From assembly GCA_902782595.1 (NCBI GenBank), contig CACZNW010000113.1, forward strand, positions 1-21,125: DNA of 21,125 bases. The letters are read 5' to 3'. Under the pieces are notes generated by a model that had not been told where the DNA came from, did not search any database, and was given only the letters and a program-made list of their open reading frames with translations. Every line of letters starts with the position of its first letter. Within the stretch, counting starts at the first letter, position 1. Below, in pieces: positions 15,077 through 21,125 of this stretch. Source of the stretch: an uncultured Methanobrevibacter sp. (lineage in GTDB: Archaea; Methanobacteriota; Methanobacteria; Methanobacteriales; Methanobacteriaceae). Both the position numbers and the translations under genes were made by a program.

Positions 15077-18000
15077 TACATTTCTCCAAAGCACATCCAA
15101 AACAGTTTGACCATTTCTCTCGTTACCGTCACAATATCTAATTGTGATATTGTCTCCGAAGTTGCCTGTAAAATCAGAGTATCTCAGATAACGGCGGCCG
15201 TCTTTTAAAGGAAGGTCTTTGATATTAGTTGTAAGAATTGCCTCACCGTTGGAATTTAAAACAACAATTGTACCGTTTACCTCATCGATTTGACCATAAT
15301 AGGTGTCCAGGTATAATAAATCCGGATTAAGACCGTAACCTGTTAACCATTCAACGGAGCTGTTTTGATAATTGGATTTTACGTTGGATGTTAAGGTTAT
15401 GTTTTGTTTGAAGATTTCTGTTTCACCTGCCCTGCTGAGGCTTACTTCATCATATTCAGCTATATGTGCGACTCTTATTTCATAAACGCCGTTTTCTGTG
15501 ATGTTTAAATCTGACAGATAAAGCTTAAGTTTGTCATTGCCTCCGTTATTTGAATATAATCTGTAAAGTTCAAGTTCTGTTTCATCATCAACACGTATCA
15601 GTCTTCCCAAGTCTTCAACTTTCACGCCATTGACATATACAACAAAGCATCCTCCTCCAATGTCAATTACGATGCTCATTCTGTTTGCGTGGTCAGTTGC
15701 AGCTATAGTAATGACATTATCTTCGCCGTCGCATAAAACCCTGTCTGCAACTGTAATCTTAAACAGTCCGGCAACGTCTTTTGGAGTGTTGATTCTGTAT
15801 AACATGTCTCCTATCCGGATTCCTCTGATTCCGTTTATAATCTTGTCTTCATATGTAAAGGAAACTGTGAAATTAACGTCCTCGGGAATGCAGGAATAAT
15901 CAAATTCAGTTCGACTATCTGAAATCAGATATTTATAAACATCAAGATCATTTTCATATGTGAAGTTACTGCCGAATTCGGATAATAACTTTGAGTACAA
16001 TACTGTGCCGTCATCTGCAGTGATTTTAATGGTTCCTTCTGTAACATTAAGGTATTTTGGAATAGTTAGAATAATCAGATTGCCGTCAGAGTCTCCCTGT
16101 CCGAATTCAGTGTTTCCGATTTCACCATAGTGGAAAATCAGTTCAATCTGACTTTGGAAATATTCAAATCCTACAATATCATCACCGTCGTAGTATGAAA
16201 TTATTGTTTTATTTCCTATTGTCTCTCCGTTTGATATTAGGGAAATATTAATGACTTCGTGATTTTTAAGAGTTTCAACATTTAAATCGGCAAGTGTAAT
16301 GTAGTATATGTTGCCCAGACACTCATAGTCAAAGTCACAGGAGGTAAATTCTGTCAGTTTTTTAGTGAAAATATAATTGTCACGGACAACGGTTATTGTT
16401 GCTGAATCTGTAATGTTTAGGTAATCTGGAACAGTGATTTTGACACAGCTGGCAGTTAGATTATGAACATCATATCTCAGATAATTTTCATCTTCATCAT
16501 CCATTAACTGGATTTTTACCAGATCAATTCGAAGTTCACCGTATTTAAAAAGCTGTATGATACCGTCAGCTTTTTTAAGGTGAATTATAGTCGGAGCCAG
16601 TCTGGTTCCTTTTTGTGGATCCGCACCGTTTAATGTAATTTTAACTTCATCTCTGTCATTGATTTGTGAAAATGAATCCAGATCTTCAAGGGAAATTGCA
16701 TATCTGTACACACCGTTTTGCCATTCATAGTATCCAAGCTCAGTTACCTTTTTAATGAATGTGTAGCTGCCGCCAGTAATGTTGATTGTGCAGTTGCTGT
16801 CTGTGCTGTTGACATATACCCAAATGGCAGTGTCATTGGGGTTCAAATCCTCGTCATTTATTTCAAACCAGTTTCCGGACTCCATAACCTTGTATCTTTC
16901 AATAGAGATTTCTTCACCGTTTACCTTAACTACAACATCTCCTTCAAAATATGTAATATCTTCAATCATAGTCCATTTATTCCAAAAGCTTTCATTAATC
17001 GGGTATTCGTGAACATAATCCTCGGCACCATCTTCATGAAAAATTACTTCGATATTACCCTCTGATGCGGTCGGAGCGAAGAAATAAATATATATTTTCT
17101 CATCATCTGCGGATCTTGCTCTGAAGGTATCATTGTTAAATGTTTCAGTATGCAGCAAACATTCATAGGTTTTCTCTTCAAACATACTTACTACCTTAAC
17201 TGTAATGTTATAATCGCCTTCATCAGCAATGCCAAGTGATTTTAAATCCCAATAATATTCATAGTCCTTTGATTCCTCAATGGCATAATTATATCCGTCC
17301 AATGTCCATGCATATTTCAGGTCATGGTCAGTGATGATTCTTGTTGTGAATATTGTTTCACCGTTTACAGTGATATATACTATTGCAGGTGTGCCTTTCG
17401 AGGATTTTATATAAATCACATCTTCAAGGGAATCTGTATACACTGTTTTTTCCTCATCCATCCTTACTTCAATTCTTATATCCTCAAAACACCCTACATC
17501 AAAGAAAGTAGAGGCCATCTGATTGTCATCACCGTCAACGAGTTCCACATCAAAACCTCCATCATCTTTAATATTGAAATAATTTAATGTCCAGTTCATT
17601 ATGGTGGAGTTAATGTTAACTTCATACTCCTCTCCGTTTACCCTTAAGGTGAAGGTCTGATTAATATAATCCTCAGGAGACATTAAATAGAGTATCGGGT
17701 CAAACATTCCCCAATATCTAACTGCCAGCTGATCAGGAATGAATGTTAATTTATCGATTTCATCATATACGTCCAAAGTGAATGTTAATGTTTCGATGAG
17801 CATACCGTCTTCATCAAACAGTTTAACTGTGAGTGTGTTTTCACCTGTTTCAGTGATGCCCAAATCCTTTAAAGTCCATCTCAATGGATCGTCATTATAA
17901 GGATCAACCTCTTCGGGATTACCGTTTACATAGACTTTAACTGTGAATCCTTCATCATCATCACCGTTTACCAAACTATCAATTCTTAAAACATCAAACG

Positions 18001-20977
18001 GATAATTAATATAGATTTCACCTTCACAAACCCCCAGATACATTTGTGTGAGGTAGAAATTGCAGTTTTCAACAAAAACAATTTCAACATCATCATATTT
18101 GAAAACAACATTGAACTGATAAACTCCGGCCTCATCGAGAATATCCAAATCCTCCAGTGTCCAGCAGATTTCTGAATCTTCAATGCTTTGATTATATTCT
18201 TTAAATGTGCCGTCGAACTTCCTGATGGATAGATATATGATTCCTTCACCTACATTTTCATCTGCCCAAACATTAACTATATCATTATCCGAATCGTCAA
18301 TGTTGGAATGAGTGGAAAGAGACACATCAAAGTTTTCTTCGGTTATGTAGCATTCTACATTTAACCATGCTGAAGCTATCTCATTTCCATCCTCATCAAA
18401 TAATTTGATATCATAACCTCCATTGCAGTCAATTCCCAACTTCTCCAAAGTCCAGTTCATTAAAGGAGAGTCAACTGTAAAAACAATTGGATTCTCATTT
18501 ACGGTTAATGTTAAATGGTCACCTATATTTTCTTCAGGGCTTACAAGGTAGAGTACGGAGTCGTTAACCTCCCAATATTTAACGCCAAGGCCATTTGAAA
18601 AGATTTGGATATTGGAGGTGTCATTATCAACATTCAAAGTGTATGTGAACTCTTCAATCAGGCCATTGTTATCTGATGTTTTGACAGTTATGTCATATTG
18701 GCCAGCTTCAGTAATGTTTAAATCTTTTAATGTCCATCTGAATGGCCTTACACCTCCCCACTCAACAGGATTACCGTTGATGGAAACCTCAATACTTACA
18801 TATTCCTCCTCATCATCAATTTTCTGGTTGTAGAATCTTATGACATCGAACGGATAGGCAATATAAACATCTTCACGGGTATCATAGCATAACTGTGTTA
18901 ATGTAAATTCATGATTTTCAGCCAAAAAGACCGTCTTGTCTTCATTAGTATATGTCAGATTGATGGTGTATAATCCAACTTCATCAAAAATATCAAAGTC
19001 CTCCAGTCTCCATTGAACATCTGATTGGTCAATATCTTCAATATTCACCTCATCAGTTACAACGGTGCCGTCGGATTTCCTGATAGATATAATCAGTGTG
19101 CCGTCAGTGACATAATCGGCAAACCAGATGTTGCATAAATCCCTTGACAGGTCATTGCAGCTCTCATGACTGGAAACCCAGCAGTTAAGGCTATTTTTGC
19201 TGATAATTTTCCATACATCTATTGATCTTCGTAATATCTCATTACCGTTGTTGTAAATAACAGTTTCATATACTCCATTTTCTTCAATGCCCAGATTCTC
19301 CAGGGTGTAGTTCATCCACTCTCCAGGAGTTACGCCTTCACTTTCCACTATATTACCTTTAATTTCAATAATAATATTTCCATAACAGTCTTCAGGACAA
19401 TAAATGCGCACAACAGATTCTTTTAAATTCAAAACCTCAAAATTGGATGCAAATACTTTAAAATCGGAACCATCGAAGTCAATGACATTTAAAGTGTAGG
19501 TAATGTTTTCAGTCAACTGATTTTCTTCATCATATGCCAATACAGTGATTTCATAATCTCCCTTTTTTGTAATGTTTAAATCTCTTAATGTCCATGTAAA
19601 CGGATTTGCACTGCCATATTCGCGTTTTTCCCCGTTAACGTAAACTTCAACTATTACTTCATTATCATAAATCCTTAAGACATCATATGGATAATTAACA
19701 CATACATCCTGATTCAGTTCATTTATATTTAGCTGCACCAGCTGGAATATTGAATTTTTAACCAGGTCTATAGTCTGGTGTCCATTTGAATATGCCAAAC
19801 TGATATGGTATGTTCCGCATTCATGAAAAATTTCGTTAACCTGCCAGCAAATCATATTGTCTTCAACAGTTTTAGTGAATGGGATATTGCCTTCGTCATA
19901 CATGACTGTTAGAAATATCACAGCATTTTCAACACGTCCGTCAAAGTAAAATTCACATAAGCTGGCCCAGTCATTACTTATGGATTCGAAATTATCAAGC
20001 CAGTAGGAAAAAGGTTCATAAAAGCTGACGGAGGAATTGGTTAGCTGAACTTTCATAATTTTTCTTAAACTTTCCACTTCCACTCCCTCGCCGTTGTAGA
20101 AAGTGAAAATAATGTCATCATTATCATTCACATCCGTCAGATTCAAATCCCTTAAAAGCAGATGCGCCTTTATATTGTTGAAACTGTCTTTGTGCCATCC
20201 GTTGTTAAGGTCTACCGGTTTGCTGAAAATTTCCCTATCACCGTACAGACCTACAAATCTTCCGGAGGTAGTTTGTGAATCAAGCACTATTCCACCAATA
20301 ATATAGCTTCCACTATACCTGGAACTGTTTTTATCAGTGATAAATTCAAGATGAGAGACATATATGAAATTGGAAGCCGGATCCTCTTCTGAATAAAACT
20401 GAATGCTTCCATATGTTCGCCTGATTTTATAAAAAGTTGTATAGATTTCAACCTCATTGCCTTCGCCGTCATAAAACATGAAAGTGATTTCATCGCCGTT
20501 TTCAGCACCCATCAAATTTAAATCACCTAACTTGACATTGAATTTCAGACTGCCGTCACCATTTACAACAAATACTGTTTCATTAGTGATATTTTCATCA
20601 AACAGATTTAAATTCCCATCTGAAATTACAAATCTGCCGTCTGCAGTATCAGGTTTTAAAATTATTGAAAAAACAGTCAAATTATCATCACTACCAAACT
20701 TAAATTCATCACCTGAAGTATAAACAAAATAATCGGCATCCCTATAGTGTTCATCATTGGAAGATTCTTTTTCGCCTTGAGAATCCACATCAGGGATTAT
20801 ATCGCCACCGGATGAATTTGTTAAATAATCATCATCGGAAGTATCACAGGATACTTCATCCACATCGTTAACTGTCAGCGTTTCATTAAAATTAGTTTCA
20901 TTACTTGCGCTAACAGCACCTATTGTTAAAATTGCCAGTAAAACAATGTATACCAGCATTATATTTTTAATCTTCAT
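12320..20977 (-). CDS. Giant modular adhesin-like protein (2885 aa)
   Basis: This is a secreted surface protein of more than 300 kDa. It has a signal peptide (1 to about 25, MKIKNIMLVYIVLLAILTIG...) and an acidic start. Two related modules of about 125 residues follow (both with FYxGEGxEVE). Residues about 318-1165 are three super-repeats of about 286 residues. Further beta-rich modules come next, including three with an IFTKKLTEF-like segment (about 1400-1670). The C-terminal 920 residues are shared with the next gene and end in a lysine-rich domain (KVKVKRSAKKLVLKATLKKV...KYSIKVK). A W-x-L-x-D-L-x-I-x-x-x-G-x-Y-x-I motif recurs about eleven times. The protein is strongly acidic except for the very basic end, which probably contacts the wall. 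I use the ATG at 20977 after GGGTTGTTACT; the in-frame TTG at 20995 is unlikely. It is the first gene of the adhesin run, with a TATA box at 21041-21050. No catalytic motif is visible; ligand unknown. Confidence 0.9.
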   Translation of the reverse strand: MKIKNIMLVYIVLLAILTIGAVSASNETNFNETLTVNDVDEVSCDTSDDDYLTNSSGGDIIPDVDSQGEKESSNDEHYRDADYFVYTSGDEFKFGSDDNLTVFSIILKPDTADGRFVISDGNLNLFDENITNETVFVVNGDGSLKFNVKLGDLNLMGAENGDEITFMFYDGEGNEVEIYTTFYKIRRTYGSIQFYSEEDPASNFIYVSHLEFITDKNSSRYSGSYIIGGIVLDSQTTSGRFVGLYGDREIFSKPVDLNNGWHKDSFNNIKAHLLLRDLNLTDVNDNDDIIFTFYNGEGVEVESLRKIMKVQLTNSSVSFYEPFSYWLDNFESISNDWASLCEFYFDGRVENAVIFLTVMYDEGNIPFTKTVEDNMICWQVNEIFHECGTYHISLAYSNGHQTIDLVKNSIFQLVQLNINELNQDVCVNYPYDVLRIYDNEVIVEVYVNGEKREYGSANPFTWTLRDLNITKKGDYEITVLAYDEENQLTENITYTLNVIDFDGSDFKVFASNFEVLNLKESVVRIYCPEDCYGNIIIEIKGNIVESEGVTPGEWMNYTLENLGIEENGVYETVIYNNGNEILRRSIDVWKIISKNSLNCWVSSHESCNDLSRDLCNIWFADYVTDGTLIISIRKSDGTVVTDEVNIEDIDQSDVQWRLEDFDIFDEVGLYTINLTYTNEDKTVFLAENHEFTLTQLCYDTREDVYIAYPFDVIRFYNQKIDDEEEYVSIEVSINGNPVEWGGVRPFRWTLKDLNITEAGQYDITVKTSDNNGLIEEFTYTLNVDNDTSNIQIFSNGLGVKYWEVNDSVLYLVSPEENIGDHLTLTVNENPIVFTVDSPLMNWTLEKLGIDCNGGYDIKLFDEDGNEIASAWLNVECYITEENFDVSLSTHSNIDDSDNDIVNVWADENVGEGIIYLSIRKFDGTFKEYNQSIEDSEICWTLEDLDILDEAGVYQFNVVFKYDDVEIVFVENCNFYLTQMYLGVCEGEIYINYPFDVLRIDSLVNGDDDEGFTVKVYVNGNPEEVDPYNDDPLRWTLKDLGITETGENTLTVKLFDEDGMLIETLTFTLDVYDEIDKLTFIPDQLAVRYWGMFDPILYLMSPEDYINQTFTLRVNGEEYEVNINSTIMNWTLNYFNIKDDGGFDVELVDGDDNQMASTFFDVGCFEDIRIEVRMDEEKTVYTDSLEDVIYIKSSKGTPAIVYITVNGETIFTTRIITDHDLKYAWTLDGYNYAIEESKDYEYYWDLKSLGIADEGDYNITVKVVSMFEEKTYECLLHTETFNNDTFRARSADDEKIYIYFFAPTASEGNIEVIFHEDGAEDYVHEYPINESFWNKWTMIEDITYFEGDVVVKVNGEEISIERYKVMESGNWFEINDEDLNPNDTAIWVYVNSTDSNCTINITGGSYTFIKKVTELGYYEWQNGVYRYAISLEDLDSFSQINDRDEVKITLNGADPQKGTRLAPTIIHLKKADGIIQLFKYGELRIDLVKIQLMDDEDENYLRYDVHNLTASCVKITVPDYLNITDSATITVVRDNYIFTKKLTEFTSCDFDYECLGNIYYITLADLNVETLKNHEVINISLISNGETIGNKTIISYYDGDDIVGFEYFQSQIELIFHYGEIGNTEFGQGDSDGNLIILTIPKYLNVTEGTIKITADDGTVLYSKLLSEFGSNFTYENDLDVYKYLISDSRTEFDYSCIPEDVNFTVSFTYEDKIINGIRGIRIGDMLYRINTPKDVAGLFKITVADRVLCDGEDNVITIAATDHANRMSIVIDIGGGCFVVYVNGVKVEDLGRLIRVDDETELELYRLYSNNGGNDKLKLYLSDLNITENGVYEIRVAHIAEYDEVSLSRAGETEIFKQNITLTSNVKSNYQNSSVEWLTGYGLNPDLLYLDTYYGQIDEVNGTIVVLNSNGEAILTTNIKDLPLKDGRRYLRYSDFTGNFGDNITIRYCDGNERNGQTVLDVLWRNVTSEDFTPEVKDNVEDYYANFIALNIPDLINEGQIIVTIRFKNNMDTNISDMNVTKDFDSQAVYRFNIADIKANYGSDFVFSLFDLNFFEDNGNYDVDVKFTADNVNMLNITDKSVNVEFLKDVIISINETSRYGMELPFASVKIFEPLNAYGELYVDGKLYSHKPFEKGLIIFTSSTEWAPGNHSAEIKVFNSEFGSLLNSSARTFETLTRTGDVNVYVGDSFRENENATFVIQVPQSGVVYVQVDGGKIINYTVTEGNNTIDLGVLSYGNHTIWIIYENENGTSYYNNHIIIFIGDDGSWVDFPDKIVLNDEDVIKINVGEGAEGYILVYIDGRLVENRTLVNGSAEISLTRYLTGDNIYGLHNYTILYYDSNGNLIFSRNGTFTVAYIFKDNIDSNGVPLQEYYVIVVNLPPDATGYVRITINNYTDTQPVVNGQAVFIIEGLPMGEYDVFVEYLGDDKYPPSSYHTLMNVSYYGVFGDFLDGRRIVSLILPENATGNLVVYNDNRKSVLTSVALVNGKARIDLSNVSVGIYEIRAYYDGSDYEVKSFSTVFRQMPDIYITQNVVMGDDVNIYMDLDNSTGDIVITMDGLSPVVWEIINGKVNYTFSTEGYSYGNHTVNFFYFGNSFDGNIFFEDDGKTKINYILSILPKTTNPDGESNGDTLTVYVRDNVTGEIAYDATGTITFYINGIKYAVVEVVNGIATLDISSFKNGRYLISWVYSGDNKYGSSSKTGTFDINNEAARIVAADANIMYLSSGKYSVTVYKADGSPLSGGKVTFLINGKVYKTVTTDSKGVASVVITHAPGSYKITSQASGASVTKTLKVTHVLSLKKVKVKRSAKKLVLKATLKKVNGKYLKNNKITFKFNGKKFKAKTNKKGIAKVTIKQKVLKKLKVGKKVKYQATYKKDTVKYSIKVK
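15972..16760 (-). repeat. Second module family: triplicated K(K/L)(V/L)(T/S)E segment
   Basis: Three modules of about 125-130 residues carry related cores: FIKKVTELGYYEW (near 16736-16759), FTKKLTEFTSCDF (near 16346-16369) and YSKLLSEFGSNF (near 15974-15997). Each is followed by Y-x-Y-x-I-x-L-like strands. Two N-terminal modules of the same protein (near 20085 and 20460) have a similar length and a G-R-F-V...L-x-D-L-N-L pattern and may be distant members. Confidence 0.55.
17483..18342 (-). repeat. Giant adhesin super-repeat, copy 3
   Basis: This encodes residues 879-1165. Signature residues are Trp939 (ICWTLEDLDIL), Trp1034 (LRWTLKDLGITETG) and Trp1129 (MNWTLNYFNIKDDG). It also carries YPFDVLRI and LYLMSPEDY, which match the other copies. 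Confidence 0.75.
18343..19200 (-). repeat. Giant adhesin super-repeat, copy 2
   Basis: This encodes residues 593-878. Signature residues are Trp656 (VQWRLEDFDIF), Trp748 (FRWTLKDLNITEAG) and Trp842 (MNWTLEKLGIDCNG), with YPFDVIRF and LYLVSPEEN. The middle tryptophans of the three copies (462, 748, 1034) are spaced by exactly 286 residues. Confidence 0.75.
19201..20025 (-). repeat. Giant adhesin super-repeat, copy 1
   Basis: This encodes residues about 318-592. Signature residues are Trp378 (ICWQVNEIFHECG), Trp462 (FTWTLRDLNITKKG) and Tyr557 in place of Trp (MNYTLENLGIEENG), with YPYDVLRI and RIYCPEDCY. It is slightly shorter and more divergent than the other two copies. Confidence 0.7.
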
Positions 20978-21040
20978 AGTAACAACCCATAACAAAAATT
21001 GAATTATTATTCTAATTGATACTATTTTTGTAACAAGAAC

Positions 21041-21050
21041 GTATAAATAA
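21041..21050 (-). promoter_or_regulatory. Probable promoter of the adhesin operon
   Basis: The minus strand reads TTATTTATAC, a TATA-like box 64-73 bases upstream of the giant gene's ATG, predicting a leader of roughly 45 bases. No other convincing TATA box is seen up to the window edge, though a fully AT palindrome (TTAATTAATTAA type) lies near 21090-21101. Confidence 0.5.
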
Positions 21051-21125
21051 TTTAATGTAAAGCTTTTGCTTTCATTAAAAACTCGTTCAATTAATTAATT
21101 AAAATAAGTTGCCTATTATCATACA

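Noticed and set aside
21059..21072. A small hairpin AAAGC-TTTT-GCTTT upstream of the giant gene
   Set aside because: Only a 5-bp stem, with no T-tract or conserved context; expected by chance in AT-rich DNA.
1..21125. tRNA genes, CRISPR arrays, insertion sequences or integrase sites
   Set aside because: No cloverleaf-like segment, regularly spaced short repeats, transposase-like frame or terminal inverted repeats were seen. The repeats present are protein-coding modules.

Overview
The window looks like the genome of an AT-rich methanogenic archaeon of the Methanobacteriales, most likely Methanobrevibacter. This rests on four things: an archaeal ether-lipid enzyme (geranylgeranylglyceryl phosphate synthase), the archaeal/eukaryotic ribosomal protein L40e and the archaeal nuclease NurA; GGTGA-type ribosome binding sites and TTTATATA-type promoters; oligo-T terminators; and a run of large secreted adhesin-like proteins with beta-helix and Ig-like modules and lysine-rich C-termini, which is typical of that genus. 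The genus is an inference. All genes read from the minus strand, so transcription runs from high to low coordinates.

Layout. (1) 1-2231 is a housekeeping block: nurA (DNA end resection), GGGP synthase (first committed step of archaeal membrane lipids) and rpl40e, each with its own likely TATA box; GGGP synthase and rpl40e also have T-rich terminators. (2) 2310-4894 is a three-gene operon: two tandem proteins with a cytoplasmic TIR domain, one membrane helix and a related outer domain, followed by a small membrane-anchored protein of unknown function. It starts at a TATA-like box near 4885 and ends at a clear hairpin plus T-tract. (3) 4918-5000 holds a relic of the 3' end of another adhesin gene. 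(4) 5040-21050 is one long run of four adhesin-like genes with gaps of only 11-34 bases, probably one transcript: a giant of about 2885 residues, then a 1034-residue relative of its C-terminal third, then two paralogous beta-helix adhesins of 698 and 671 residues.

The adhesin island has grown by duplication at several scales. The giant contains three super-repeats of about 286 residues, each with three W-x-L-x-x-L modules. Its last ~920 residues are repeated in the next gene at a constant offset of 3136 bp with no net indel. The last two adhesins are a second paralogous pair, and a third copy of their C-terminus survives only as a fragment.

The most unusual candidate system is the TIR operon. 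Two receptor-like TIR proteins both keep the glutamate expected of NAD-cleaving TIR domains, but only one keeps a canonical BB loop. They sit beside a large cell-surface island. A sensing or defence role is inference only.
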